In this document: one piece after another, positions 22,770-34,058 of the stretch | Numbering within the stretch: position 1 is the first letter of the stretch | Layout of the letters: each line of letters starts with the position of its first letter | Source: Odiellus spinosus | Lineage: Eukaryota > Arthropoda > Arachnida > Opiliones > Phalangiidae | Direction of reading: 5' to 3' | DNA length: 64,000 bases | NCBI GenBank assembly: GCA_963920705.1 | Contig: CAWUCO010000071.1 | Span: 178,405 to 242,404 of the forward strand | Made by a program: the position numbers and the translations under genes | The notes under the pieces: model-generated | Databases searched by the model: none | What the model saw: only the letters and a program-made list of their open reading frames with translations | Told to the model about the DNA's origin: nothing

Positions 22770-23871
22770 TTGGTTTCAAAGCTTGCAAATTTATAGATAG
22801 ATAATCTTATACCTTGCAAAAAAGACATCTTCAATAGAAACAGGTGTCTCTTTTATTGCTGGATCCAAGATTATTCTATAATACCAACTATTGTACGATT
22901 TCCATTTTCTTTGTACCAACTGTTTCACAGAGAAACTGCTATAGTACCACAGCATAGTAGCTATAGGTATTCTATACTTTATGTTTGAAAGATGCGTCTT
23001 AACAATTTCAAATTGTTTAGATTTATTTTATACATTATAAAGGGTAACTCCCTTGTCAAAAAAGGGAGGAAATATACTTTAGAATAGGTCAATTCTTATC
23101 TTTAGTTTTGAAAAGAAAAGGTTTTTCAAACAAACACCTTTGAGTCAGAGAGAGGCCGGCGGGACTTGACAAAATTATAAAGACCGCCCACCGGGTCCTT
23201 CCTCTCGAAATTTTTTCACTTCACTTCGCAAGCAGTTAGCAAACTATCGAAACCTTTCGGGGATTATTACACATTTTCAACCCTCATAGATACTAAAATA
23301 ACATATGCAAACTGTTCTTGAACCCGAGTACTGTGTCGAAAAATAAGCGAAATTTTATCCTTATTTTAACTATATCTTTTTTGCGCCACCTTACGAAAAA
23401 ATTCGTAACTTTTCAACTAAGGAAGGGCCTTAAGGCTTGTCACAAGTACGCTTAGCTTCCTTTCCTTAACTGGCTTCGCGAAATTAAGATTAGTGGATTT
23501 TTAAACGTTCTTATTTATTTTAGACAATCGGAGAAATTTTAGAGCGTACCAGCACGCGTTCTTCATACGATTTCTCAATCGTTATAAAGTCATTTTATCT
23601 TATTTTATTACACATCTATCTTATAATGATGCATTTTTATATTTGGTTTGCATTTGATGAATGCACCATTTAATTTTGTCAAGAAACCCAAATAAACTCA
23701 TTCCCAATATTCAGTAGAAATGGAAATTTCCAGTGCCCATATAAAGGATTCGTTTAATATTCATCTCTTGGATACGCGCCTTTATATACTTATAATATTT
23801 ATAATGTCATTTTTAACTTTAATACCCTCGTCAGTGCGATTTCTCAATCTTAATAATAATTTTATACCTTA
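22770..23871. other. AT-rich interval, no gene seen
   Basis: No coding domain, RNA gene or clear terminal repeats recognised before the Helitron 3' end. Confidence 0.3.
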
Positions 23872-24182
23872 CTAGCTGAAAGCCCGCCCTACGGGCGGGT
23901 TTCATCTAGTTGCTTCGGGCCTAATGAAATTGTATTAAAATCTGAGTTTCCACGCGCCTGCCATATGAAAAGAGGTGAAAAGGATTGAACAGTGTTATAA
24001 TTAGTAACAGCATATAAGAAAAATTATTATTTTTCTTATGGTAACAGATACTCAACGCTTAAAAAGCATTAACATATCTTTGTGCGCTTAGGTTAATGAA
24101 TGAAAGATTGTCATGAATATTATATATATTATTTAAAACCAATAAGTATTTGCATATCGAGTGTAGTGATATTCAGATGTAT

Positions 24183-24550
24183 TATAGACATATATTTTTT
24201 AAATAAGCTTTTACAAAAGTTCTTTGTATACATTTTTTGCGAATATTTTTTTATTTTTAAAGATTTTTCCGATAATCATTTTCCAAAATATGAGCTTTAA
24301 TATCTTAGTGAGCTTAGCTTAAAGAAATGAAAAACTTGAAAATAGAAATATATAAAAAATGTAAAAAAAAATCTGTATTTGATTGTAGTGATATACAAAG
24401 TTATAGGTATTATAGACGTATAATTTTTTAAATGTGCTTTTACAAAACTTCTTTGTAAACAACATTTTTTGTGAACACATTTTTATTTTTTTTTAAAAGA
24501 TGTCCCTGATAATCAGTTTCCAAAATATGGACTTTAATATTTTTATCCGA
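24183..24550 (-). repeat. Duplicated 3' tail of the Helitron gene
   Basis: The stretch 24183-24306 is a diverged copy of 24425-24550, which encodes the last codons of the Helitron protein and its 3' UTR. Both carry GCTTTTACAAAA, TTCTTTGTA and CAAAATATG in the same order, about 242 bp apart. The homology extends into flanking sequence (AGTGATAT...TATTATAGAC). Confidence 0.65.
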
Positions 24551-27500
24551 GGTAACTCGCGAAAACGCCACATACAGTTGACCATGCGCGAATACGGGTT
24601 CGGGTAAATAAATTCCGACTCTATCGAGTGTTTGCCCTTGGGCTTTGTTTATGGTCATGGCGAAACCAACTCTTATCGGAAACTGTCGTCTTCTCAGAAC
24701 AAAAGGCATGTTGGAATCAGTCGGCGCGAGTTCTATCCTGGGAATGAAAACAATTTCACCTTTCGATCGGCCGGTTAAAATTTCAGCCAAAATTATGTTT
24801 GCTTTCATATTCGTAATTATTAATCGTGTTCCATTACATAAACCTTTTTTGGTGTTGAGATTCCTGAGAAGCATGACTATGGCGCCGACTTTTAATTTTA
24901 AAGCGTAAACGGGCATCCCGGAAGGGGTTAGAGTGTTCAGAAATTCAGTAGGGAAATTTAGCCTTTCCTGTTCATCGTCGGTTTGAACCGAATCAACGGC
25001 GTAGTAAAAGCGATGATCCCCTTCCAGTAGATCTAACACTCTCTCATTCAAGAGAAAAGTATCTTCATTTTTAGGGCAAAGGATAGCTCTATTGGCGAAT
25101 TGTTTACTTTGAACGTAGGAAAAACAGTTTCCAAATATTTCCGTTACCAACGAATCAGCGGAAGATAAATATTGCGAAGGAATTTCGATTACGTTATCAC
25201 CAAGATCATACTCATTAAAAATTTGACCTTCTCCCAACCGCGTGAGCCATTCCGCGAAAACTTTTTCTTTTCCAGTCCTGACGTTTTCAGTTAATCGTAG
25301 TTGAATAAAGTGTGGCCATTGGGGACTATATTTCATACAGGTTTGTATTATAGCTACACGGTGACTTCGAGGAACTACAGGTAGAGTTTGACGAAAGTCT
25401 CCACCAAACAGCATTACTTTTCCTCCAAAGGGCGTAATTTTACCCGTTAGTTCTTTCAGTATCTTGTCTACAACCTGTAACGCGCGACTTGGCGTCATAC
25501 TGGCCTCGTCCCAAATGATGAGCTTAGCCTCTTTTATAACCCGACCATCGACAGAATTGGCTTTGACACCTGAAACTGATGTTTCTGTTAAAGGCACGGG
25601 GAGCTTAAATTGCGAGTGGTACGTTCTTCCTCCTGTTAAAAGAGTCGCCGCTATACCGGTCGGAGCAACCGGAAGAACAGTAATTGATCTTCCTCTTAAA
25701 ACACTCAATATTGCATTATACAGGAACGTTTTCCCAGTACCTCCCGGCCCGTCTATAAAAAAACATCTTTGAGGTTCATTTTCGTTGTCAACAGCGCGAA
25801 TGACTAAATGAAATGCGTGTTTCTGTTCCGTATTTAGTTTCGATGTAAGAAGTTCGCCTTGTACTCGTTCCCTTTCTGGATCAAACTCTGCCTTTTCGGA
25901 CACAGCTTGAGGTTGAATGGCTTCGGGTAAACCAAAATCTTTAGAGAATTTTCCGTTTATTCTTAGTGTTTGTTGTATATCCCAAAGAGCTAGATTTTCC
26001 GCGTTTTGTTCTTTCCGATGCTCAAAATCTTCCATCAAAGCTATCTTGTGGTTATTCCATAGCAAGAGTGCGTCGGTTGGACAGCCAAAAATGCAAATGA
26101 ATCCAAATAATTGGCGAAGTTGTTTTGGCATTTGGGCCAACGTCGCTTCTTTGAGAGCGCTGTCCCATTCGGTATCGTCAGCTAATAGGTGCCTCGCAGA
26201 TGCGGCCTCTTTGAACGTAGGAAATGTAATAGCATCGACCGTCCGCAAAAATTCAAAACTCAGGGCCCCTCGCACATTTAATAAAAGCAAACGCAAGTGA
26301 TATCTTTCCGAATCAGCAAGGCTAACGGTGTACATCCTACTTAAGACGATACCCGAAAGCCTCTTTTTCCACACGCTGTTTTGTTTATGGAAAACGTAGT
26401 GATTGGGGATCTCTGTATAGAGGTAATCTCTAGCTTGCGGGTCAGCTTCGTTTAGCCTGAACCACGCGGTTAGGGTTGTATTTTTCACCATGGCTTTTTC
26501 GAGTGCTTGCAGCTCACGTCCTTCGTGGAAATAGACTGGCTGCATTTGTGGTAGATGAACCGCTAAGCGAATAACTGGGTGTGAATGATGTTGCATTTTG
26601 TAACCGTTCAGTCGCCACATGCCTTCCGGCGCGCTAATGTACCGAGAATCAAGGAATTGTTTTATTTCGTCGTGGTTAAGCTGGCTGGTTTCCCCTTTAT
26701 CTTGGCTTATTTGTAAGTTAGCGCAGTCGTAGCCTTTGTATACGTATTTGAATAGGTATTTGACGCTTTTAACCGAAGCGCAAACTTCTACATTAATATG
26801 GCAGTTATATTTGAGGCTCAAGTAAGGATTGTAAGGAACAACCCAATTATTATCAATGTTTTTGTTTCGAATTTGGCATGGCTCGTGTCCCAGAGACGCT
26901 AGACTCCGACGTTGATATAACGGGTAACCATTAACATTTTCGAGAGTGCTTTCTTGAAAATCCTTGGGAAATCCTTTGCTGCAAAGGCCATTTTCCATAC
27001 AGGGAGCGGCTGGATTTTCTATCCCACATGGACCATGTATCATGTGTTTGGTTACGATTTCGTAAAGTTCTGGATGAACATTTTTGTTTGGGATTTCCGC
27101 CCACACGATTGCATCTATTTCATCCCGTGTTCGGGGTTTATCTTCGCTTTGAAGAATAACTAATAGGTGTATGTGAGGAAGGCCTCGTTTTTGAAATTCA
27201 ACTACATGGACCTTACCCACAACACGTCCAAGGATTCCGTCTTTGGTTATTTCTTGTAAAAGGTTATTAGCCTTTAGATAAAAAACTCTAGATATTAGAT
27301 CCGGTCTATTCTCGCGATTGGCCCCGTTGAGATTATTTTCAATTTCTACCCATTTTGGATTACAGGTAATTGTGATAAACAGGTCTGGTTTTCCAAAATG
27401 TCTTACTATCGCCATAGCATCCTGATAACATTGCGCCATATTTCTTGGGCTACCTTGGAACGTCGACGGAAGAATAACTGCTCTACCTACTTTCAATCCT

Positions 27501-29437
27501 TGCTCGGCGGCTCTAGAATTTAAGTGGTCCATTAAACCGCTATATTGCTCTACTCTGAGTTTGGTCTGGTTTTTGCTGATAAAATTCAATCGGTTGGCTT
27601 CTGTCTTGGTGTACGCGTCACAAACGAATTGTTGAGTAAGTTTTCCGGCGGAAAGAAAAGGATTAAAAACATTTCTTATCGCTAGAAGATGAGAATAATA
27701 ATCCATTTGACTTATTTTGTAAGTTGAACCGAAACTTTTCAAGTTGGAGCTCCAACCATCATTGCCGTACGGAAAAAGCAAAGGATATACCATAGGATCG
27801 CATTTTGGGTGAAGTATCGAAATTTGTTGTGTTAAATTGGACGCTTTATTGTACACTTTTAAGTCTCGGTTGAATGGTGGTTCTCCTTCAACGTTTTGGA
27901 ATACTACAGCTATTTCGTTACTCGCGCTAGGGGTGTTATAGCGCCTTTGGTCATTTTGCTCATTTTTGTCATTATTAAACGACAATGTAAGGGACGGTAT
28001 AAGTTTTCCATCCGGATCAATTTCTCTTTCAAGTTCAGCGAGCATCTTATATGATTTAGCAATAACGTTATTTTTAATTAAAAAATCAGTTAATTTACTC
28101 ATGGAGTCACGGTTGCAATCGCTATTCTGAGGAACCGACATTCGTTGATTTAAAGCCTCATTTGTGTCCAAAATATAAAGTTGCGCATAGCGCGCGGAAT
28201 GGCCTGGTTCTGGATTCGCGGATTGGGAGGTGACGTGATACGTCTGTCCGTGTAATTTAAAACAATAAGGACCATTACCCCTAAACCTGTCTAAGGAAGC
28301 ACCCATTGATGCGAAAGCTAGGGCACTATTAAATGAGCGAATATTGTCTTGAAAGTTTTTTCCTTCTGGTGTCTTATCGGTTAAAAGTTTTTTTATGAAT
28401 TCCGGGAATGGACGGAAAGGTATTAATTTGACTTTACCTTTTTGACAGCAGTATGAAAATTTTTTATCCAAAGGTTGCTCTGACTTGAAGTTTTTTGACC
28501 CGCAAAACTGGCACATCACCGATAGTTCTCCCAAATTTAATTCTTCTATTCGAAATATTTGATTCTTATTCAATCTACCTGAATTATGCGTTGCACTTTG
28601 AGAACGGGCCCGCCTTGTAGCGGCAAATTGTCTACGCGATTCATTATGAATAGCCATCTGCTCCGTTGATAATTGAACAGTCGCTTCAGCGTAAGCGGCT
28701 CTTCTGTTTTCATTTTGAATTTCTATCTGCTCCGTTGATAGTTGAGCAACCGCTTCGGCGTAAGCGGCTCTTCTGTTTTCATTTTGAATTTCTACCTGCT
28801 CCGTTGATAGTTGAGCAACCGCTTCGGCGTAAGCGGCTCTTCTGTTTTCATTTTGAATTTCTATCTGCTCCGTTGATAGTTGAGCAACCGCTTCGGCGTA
28901 AGCGGCTCTTCTGTTTTCATTTTGAATTTCTACCTGCTCCGTTGATAGTTGAGCAACCGCTTCGGCGTAAGCGGCTCTTCTGTTTTCATTTTGAATTTCT
29001 ACCTGCTCCGTTGATAGTTGAGCAACCGCTTCGGCGTAACCTTCTCTTCGGGTTTCATTTAAATTATCCCTTTGCACCGACGCTTCAGCGTACCCTTCTC
29101 TTCGGGTTTCATTTAAAATATCCCTTTGCTCCGTTGACAGTTGAGCAATCGCTTCGGCGTACCCTTCTCTTCGGGTTTCATTTAAATTATCCCTTTGCTC
29201 CGTTGATAGTTGAGCAACCGCTTCGGCGTAACCTTCTCTTCGGGATTCATTTGAATTTCCCTTTTGCACCGTTGTTAATTTAGATTTAGATTCAGCATAT
29301 CTTTTTCTTCTGAGAGCATTGATTCTCAATCGCTTTTGAAGAAATATTAAAGGAACGTCTTCTTCGCTATCTTCACTCTTGGATTCAGCGAGTCTTTTTT
29401 TACTGAGAGTCTTGGTTTTAAACCGGGACTGAGCCAT
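24440..29437 (-). CDS. Helitron Rep/PIF1-like helicase, intact frame
   Basis: The 1665-residue frame has no stop. Residues ~45-265 are a tandem array of ~23-residue units (NENRRAAYAEAVAQLSTEQ and variants). A Cys-rich motif (MCQFCGSK, ~305) follows, then the Helitron-like N domain. The Rep nuclease has the HUH motif LPHIHLL (~755) and a YLFKYVYKGYD tyrosine motif (~895-903). The C-terminal SF1B helicase shows Walker A GPGGTGKT (~1225), LIIWDEAS (~1305), GGDFRQTLPVV and INKAQGQTLD (~1595). The protein nicks and unwinds one strand for rolling-circle transposition. Met 1 is preceded by AT-rich repeats and is the first Met of the frame. Confidence 0.9.
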   Translation of the reverse strand: MAQSRFKTKTLSKKRLAESKSEDSEEDVPLIFLQKRLRINALRRKRYAESKSKLTTVQKGNSNESRREGYAEAVAQLSTEQRDNLNETRREGYAEAIAQLSTEQRDILNETRREGYAEASVQRDNLNETRREGYAEAVAQLSTEQVEIQNENRRAAYAEAVAQLSTEQVEIQNENRRAAYAEAVAQLSTEQIEIQNENRRAAYAEAVAQLSTEQVEIQNENRRAAYAEAVAQLSTEQIEIQNENRRAAYAEATVQLSTEQMAIHNESRRQFAATRRARSQSATHNSGRLNKNQIFRIEELNLGELSVMCQFCGSKNFKSEQPLDKKFSYCCQKGKVKLIPFRPFPEFIKKLLTDKTPEGKNFQDNIRSFNSALAFASMGASLDRFRGNGPYCFKLHGQTYHVTSQSANPEPGHSARYAQLYILDTNEALNQRMSVPQNSDCNRDSMSKLTDFLIKNNVIAKSYKMLAELEREIDPDGKLIPSLTLSFNNDKNEQNDQRRYNTPSASNEIAVVFQNVEGEPPFNRDLKVYNKASNLTQQISILHPKCDPMVYPLLFPYGNDGWSSNLKSFGSTYKISQMDYYSHLLAIRNVFNPFLSAGKLTQQFVCDAYTKTEANRLNFISKNQTKLRVEQYSGLMDHLNSRAAEQGLKVGRAVILPSTFQGSPRNMAQCYQDAMAIVRHFGKPDLFITITCNPKWVEIENNLNGANRENRPDLISRVFYLKANNLLQEITKDGILGRVVGKVHVVEFQKRGLPHIHLLVILQSEDKPRTRDEIDAIVWAEIPNKNVHPELYEIVTKHMIHGPCGIENPAAPCMENGLCSKGFPKDFQESTLENVNGYPLYQRRSLASLGHEPCQIRNKNIDNNWVVPYNPYLSLKYNCHINVEVCASVKSVKYLFKYVYKGYDCANLQISQDKGETSQLNHDEIKQFLDSRYISAPEGMWRLNGYKMQHHSHPVIRLAVHLPQMQPVYFHEGRELQALEKAMVKNTTLTAWFRLNEADPQARDYLYTEIPNHYVFHKQNSVWKKRLSGIVLSRMYTVSLADSERYHLRLLLLNVRGALSFEFLRTVDAITFPTFKEAASARHLLADDTEWDSALKEATLAQMPKQLRQLFGFICIFGCPTDALLLWNNHKIALMEDFEHRKEQNAENLALWDIQQTLRINGKFSKDFGLPEAIQPQAVSEKAEFDPERERVQGELLTSKLNTEQKHAFHLVIRAVDNENEPQRCFFIDGPGGTGKTFLYNAILSVLRGRSITVLPVAPTGIAATLLTGGRTYHSQFKLPVPLTETSVSGVKANSVDGRVIKEAKLIIWDEASMTPSRALQVVDKILKELTGKITPFGGKVMLFGGDFRQTLPVVPRSHRVAIIQTCMKYSPQWPHFIQLRLTENVRTGKEKVFAEWLTRLGEGQIFNEYDLGDNVIEIPSQYLSSADSLVTEIFGNCFSYVQSKQFANRAILCPKNEDTFLLNERVLDLLEGDHRFYYAVDSVQTDDEQERLNFPTEFLNTLTPSGMPVYALKLKVGAIVMLLRNLNTKKGLCNGTRLIITNMKANIILAEILTGRSKGEIVFIPRIELAPTDSNMPFVLRRRQFPIRVGFAMTINKAQGQTLDRVGIYLPEPVFAHGQLYVAFSRVTSDKNIKVHILETDYQGHLLKKNKNVFTKNVVYKEVL
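28655..29290 (-). repeat. 69-bp tandem repeat within the Helitron N-terminus
   Basis: About nine units of 69 bp (23 codons), one shortened (ASVQRDNL). The C-terminal five are nearly identical; the N-terminal ones use RREGYAEA rather than RRAAYAEA. Frame is preserved throughout, implying selection or recent expansion. Predicted as a charged, Glu/Gln/Arg-rich helix. Confidence 0.85.
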
Positions 29438-30110
29438 TTACACGAAATAAATGTCAACCGCGGCTGAACCATTAAAACGAAAGAACCGTTCACACGAAAG
29501 AAATGTAAACCGCGATTGAAATGTAAACCGCGACTGAAATATTTAAACGAAATATATACATACTAAATGTAATCGAACTGCGCATATAAATCGAAATACA
29601 TGTACGAAATATAAGCGAACCGCGACTGAGATATTGTGATATTAGGAAATAAATCGAGACCAAATAGTGAAAGAACCAGTTATTAGTTTTGGCAGTCGTC
29701 ACAATGATAAAGGAAGTTGGTCCCCAAAAGCTTCGAAATTGAAACGAAAATAAAACCAAAACGAACCTCGAACTTTGAACGAAAATAAAAGCAAAAATAA
29801 CTTTGCATGCCTATTTCTTCGTATTGTTAGGGATGGCCGGTGAAAGATAAAAACCTTTTAGCGGAATAATAAAACCGATCGGAATTTTTAACTCCTCTTC
29901 GCAAAAGTGACTAAGCGACGATGAGAAGGAACCCCCTCTCAGATTTTAAAATAAACAAAGAGCTACAGACCACTGATTTCCTTTTGGCCCATAGGAACCG
30001 TGTTGCCCTAAGAGTAATAAATTATCGAAGTTCTGGGGAGGGGGGAATTGTAGCGAAATACCGAGCGATTCGAATGCTAAGTTTCAATGTTTAACTTAAT
30101 TCAAAGTATT
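29438..30110. other. Helitron 5' flank with short repeats
   Basis: 29440-29640 holds degenerate direct repeats (ACGAAATAAATGTC, AACCGCGACTGA). The minus-strand 5' end of the Helitron is expected here but no TC boundary could be fixed. No gene. Confidence 0.35.
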
Positions 30111-30117
30111 TTTTAAG

Positions 30118-30890
30118 TTAAGTATTGAAATTATAATAAGTATTGAAATTATAATAAGTATTGAAATTATAATAAGTATTGAAATTATAATAAGTATTGA
30201 AATTATAATAAGTATTGAAATTATAATAAGTATTGAAATTATAATAAGTATTGAAATTATAATAAGTATTGAAATTATAATAAGTATTGAAATTATAATA
30301 AGTATTGAAATTATAATAAGTATTGAAATTATAATAAGTATTGAAATTATAATAAGTATTGAAATTATAATAAGTATTGAAATTATAATAAGTATTGAAA
30401 TTATAATAAGTATTGAAATTATAATAAGTATTGAAATTATAATAAGTATTGAAATTATAATAAGTATTGAAATTATAATAAGTATTGAAATTATAATAAG
30501 TATTGAAATTATAATAAGTATTGAAATTATAATAAGTATTGAAATTATAATAAGTATTGAAATTATAATAAGTATTGAAATTATAATAAGTATTGAAATT
30601 ATAATAAGTATTGAAATTATAATAAGTATTGAAATTATAATAAGTATTGAAATTATAATAAGTATTGAAATTATAATAAGTATTGAAATTATAATAAGTA
30701 TTGAAATTATAATAAGTATTGAAATTATAATAAGTATTGAAATTATAATAAGTATTGAAATTATAATAAGTATTGAAATTATAATAAGTATTGAAATTAT
30801 AATAAGTATTGAAATTATAATAAGTATTGAAATTATAATAAGTATTGAAATTATAATAAGTATTGAAATTATAATAAGTATTGAAATTAT
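30118..30890. repeat. 18-bp minisatellite, ~43 near-identical units
   Basis: TAAGTATTGAAATTATAA is repeated about 43 times with no visible variant until the edges. The open minus-strand frame of 266 codons (ISILII repeats) is a period-18 artefact. Confidence 0.9.
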
Positions 30891-30899
30891 CCCCATAGA

Positions 30900-31480
30900 T
30901 GGCGTAAAAGTAATGAAATGAGCGAACGCGTAACCGCGTGGTTTATATATTAATGATTTAAATGCTCCCTGTAATGCTAAGCGGGGTTTTAATATATAAG
31001 ACTACAACTCCGCGTCTAACAATCCTCCGTGGGGGGGAAAAAAAAAAAAAAAAGACCCTACACTATACAAATCATTATCAACCAATGGGAGGCCGGCGTT
31101 AAGGCGAGGCATCCCGCAACGGGAACGGGATCCTCCTGAAACGACAGATTATCGTGTTAACGAACGGAAGCCTTCGAACTGGAATTTTTAACTTTAATTT
31201 TAATTTAAAAAGAGTAAAAAGCGGTACGAACCCCGATTAAATTTTATAATTTAAACTGAGCGGAGACCTAACAGGAAGAAAATTAACGAAACACTGAAAC
31301 GTTTGTAACGATACCATATCGAAGATTTCATTTTTCAATTAATTCTAATTTTAATTTAAAACGAAGTACGAACCCAGATTAAATTTTGTTCCGTAGACGG
31401 CGTGTTTCTTCAAGAGCAATAAAATTAGCGAACTCGTGGGGGTCCGGAACGGCTCGGAATAAATTCCCCCGCGAAAAAAC
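30900..31480. other. AT-rich interval, no gene seen
   Basis: Contains G and A runs near 31030-31060 and short motifs shared with 31390-31540, but no convincing frame or element ends. Confidence 0.3.
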
Positions 31481-31483
31481 CAA

Positions 31484-31522
31484 CGAACGAACGACGAACG
31501 AACGAACGAACGAACGAACGTC
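31484..31522. repeat. (GAAC)n microsatellite
   Basis: ACGAACGAACGA-type tetranucleotide repeats, about nine units with minor breaks. Confidence 0.8.
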
Positions 31523-31559
31523 GTGGTTTTTATATATAAGATGGCCATTTCATGGGTCT

Positions 31560-32775
31560 ACGGTAATATTGGTTGGGGGAAAATTGGGCGTGTTAAAATT
31601 CAGGGTACCATACCTGGAGAACGCCAGTTTGGTTAATGCGATAATTGGATGGGTGACCTTTGGGTGGTTGAGAAAATTGGGTGAACGACAGTTGGATAGA
31701 TGCGATACTTGGATGGGTGACCTTTGGGTGGATGCGAAAATTGGGTAAACGGAAATGTGGCGCATGGAACAATTTGATGAGTACGATAATTTGATGGATT
31801 TAAAGGCTATGTTCCATTGCACCTAATTCAACTGGACCGAACCCAGTCCCTTTCGTAAATGGTAAAATCGGGTCAATTTCAAACACCATCTTTGGTGGTT
31901 ACGTTTCCCATTTATTGAAACAATTCATTAAAATGGCAGGTGGAGTATAAAGTAGAACTATATTTGTTTTGCGGGCGGTCGATTAGGAAAATACAAAACC
32001 CGCCGTTGGGCTAATTTCATCCAAAACTTTGGCGGAATTCGGTCTAATTGTATTCGGCGCCCCTGAAAGATACCAAAAGAGCCCTCGAAAAGAGCTCACT
32101 AACCTTAATTTAAATACAGGCACTGTTGCAAATCCAGGCAAACGGCTTTGCCGAAAGCGCCCTCATCTTAATTAATTTGTAAGCACTAACCTAACCTAAA
32201 ATATTACAAGAGGGATGGGTTAGATTGAGGAATCAACTTGGAGGGAAGGGTTAGTTCGAGTGATTAACTAACCTAACCTAACCTAACCTTACTTACAATA
32301 TTATAAGAGGGAAGGGTCAGTTCGAGTGATTAACTAACCTAACCTAACCTAAAATATTACAAGGGTTTCGGGCTTTCAGGAGGGATTAACTAGTTGGAGG
32401 AATGCGCTAGTTTAATAGATTAACCATCCCCAATTTGACAATTCTTCCCTTTCTTTCCGAAATACTAGACCAAATATACATCCTCAGCCAATAATCCAGC
32501 CTGTTAACCCAACATTCGTCCAAATACTTGGCACAGCCGCCCAGTACTTGTCCACCCAGTTTTTAACCACCGAATTATCACGCCCATCCAGTGCTCGTTC
32601 TCCCCATTATCGCATCCAACGAATGGAAGCATCCAGACAAATTTCGTACACCCAATTGATATTCCCCCAATTATCGCATCCAACTAATGTTCGTTCACCA
32701 AATATGCGTCCCCCAATTTGGGTCCACCCAATTAGGGAACTTCTTATTGGCTCTATCCCCCATTGGGTATTCTTA
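31560..32775. repeat. Degenerate GATGCGATAATTGGGTGAACG repeats in two orientations
   Basis: 31560-31810 carries several copies of TTGGATGGGTGACCTTTGGG and GATGCGAAAATTGGGT. 32490-32770 carries inverted relatives such as CCAATTATCGCATCCAAC. The interval between includes the interstitial telomere-like repeats. Origin unknown. Confidence 0.5.
32188..32360. repeat. Interstitial CCTAA telomere-type repeats
   Basis: Short arrays CCTAACCTAACCTAACC occur at ~32270-32289 and ~32335-32352, each followed by similar sequence (AATATTA.AAGAGGGA.GGGT.AGTTCGAGTGATTAACT), so a ~70-100-bp composite unit is repeated. TTAGG is the usual insect telomere unit. Confidence 0.65.
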
Positions 32776-32789
32776 AGATATCTAAATTA

Positions 32790-33425
32790 ATTTTTCTCGT
32801 TAGCAATACTCAAGCGAAACGGGAGCTCCTTGTTAACGCGCCTTTAATTCTGATCTATATTATGTAATTTTTATCCGTGTAGAAGAGCCTTTACTTAAAT
32901 TTTACGTTTGTCTAAAATATAAATCTTAATAATACAGCGATATTATTTGCTAGATTAAGTTGAACAATTTTAATATTATGAATTATAATTTAAATGAATA
33001 TGATCATATATGGCTAAAACGTATTTGACCGTATTTATTACTATATAAGGGGACTAAAATTCTTTAGAGGATATCTGCAACTTAAAGCTGTAAAGAAAGG
33101 GGAATACTGTAACACACTCCCTTGTCAATGTCTGGAGGTAGTTATTACACCAGGCGCTCAGTGTAGATGCAAGCGTAAATTAACCCGTTGAGGGAGGAGT
33201 GAAGCGGAAGATGGATTAGTTTGTGTGGTGGGAGTTAATTTTGGATCATTGTTGGCCAGGTGGTTCTAAGTTATCGTCTGCTACATAGACGTCCATCGTC
33301 GATTCCGCATGGAAGTTTGGTGTTGGTCTAGTTAATTTGGAATCAAAGGGGCCGATTGGGTTCAAATTAATTAGCCACTGCTGAATGGACATACGGAGTT
33401 GGCAGAAAGGTGGTAGTGAACTGAT
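32790..33425. other. AT-rich interval, no gene seen
   Basis: No domain-bearing frame or element boundary recognised. Confidence 0.3.
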
Positions 33426-33539
33426 CAATCTTGGCCAAGTTGGTTACGTTGACTACACCTTAAGTGATTCCTTCGTGACATACGGTTGCTTCCATCCCAC
33501 GCATGACCCTCTCGTGTGGTACTAGCCATTGTAGGGTGT

Positions 33540-33700
33540 CTACGGGGAGTAAACCTGGGTCTAATAAGGCAATTACTTTTTCGAGTCTCGTGAAAGGTCA
33601 CGTAATATCCGGCTACACCGGAAGTCATTTCGGACACACACACACAGTTAGACACGGTAAAACCTCCCCCTGAACTAAAGTTCAGTCGGGGAGGTAAAAA
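33540..33700 (-). repeat. Copy D: 5' end fragment of the dispersed repeat
   Basis: On the minus strand this has the hairpin module (33662-33695, CTGAACTTTAGTTCAG between CCTCCCC arms), the GTGTGTGTGT tract and a CTTCCGGTGTAGCCGGATAT motif as in copies A, B and C, then diverges. Confidence 0.65.
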
Positions 33701-34058
33701 TAGGAACGCCACATTGAGGCCGAGTTGATCACGGGCTCTCTAAAGCAAAGCTAGTTAAGAGACAGTTTAAGCAGATGCCAATTAAGCCACGTTTGGAATT
33801 CGGACATGATTTCCACAGCACGGCCATTTTAAGTGAAAAGATGGCAAGTCATATTCGACACGGTGCATCATACTTCTCCTGCACATCTATTCAGTTAAAC
33901 CCATCTCTTAACTAACCTTGCGCTAGAATATGCGGCAACAGTATTTAACGATAGCTCTAGAACGGAGTTAATTGGAGACGAATCTACCGCGACCAGATCT
34001 TAACATAAGTAAAATAGGATATATAATATTTCTTTTATGATCAAAGCTCGTTTTGCAG

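Larger units (their letters stand above)
23872..29437 (-). mobile_element. Helitron, probably autonomous
   Basis: On the minus strand the 3' end is CTAG (23875 to 23872) followed by a T, preceded by a perfect hairpin CCCGCCC-TAG-GGGCGGG (23883-23899), the classical Helitron 3' signature with insertion between A and T. The 1665-codon Rep-helicase gene fills most of the element. The 5' end (starting TC on the minus strand) must lie beyond 29437; I could not place it among the repeats at 29440-29760. Confidence 0.8.

Noticed and set aside
28666..29283. 205-codon plus-strand frame opposite the Helitron N-terminus
   Set aside because: Antisense shadow of the 69-bp coding repeats in the Helitron gene.
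30096..30896. 266-codon frame of ISILII repeats
   Set aside because: Produced by an 18-bp tandem array; no start context or unique sequence.
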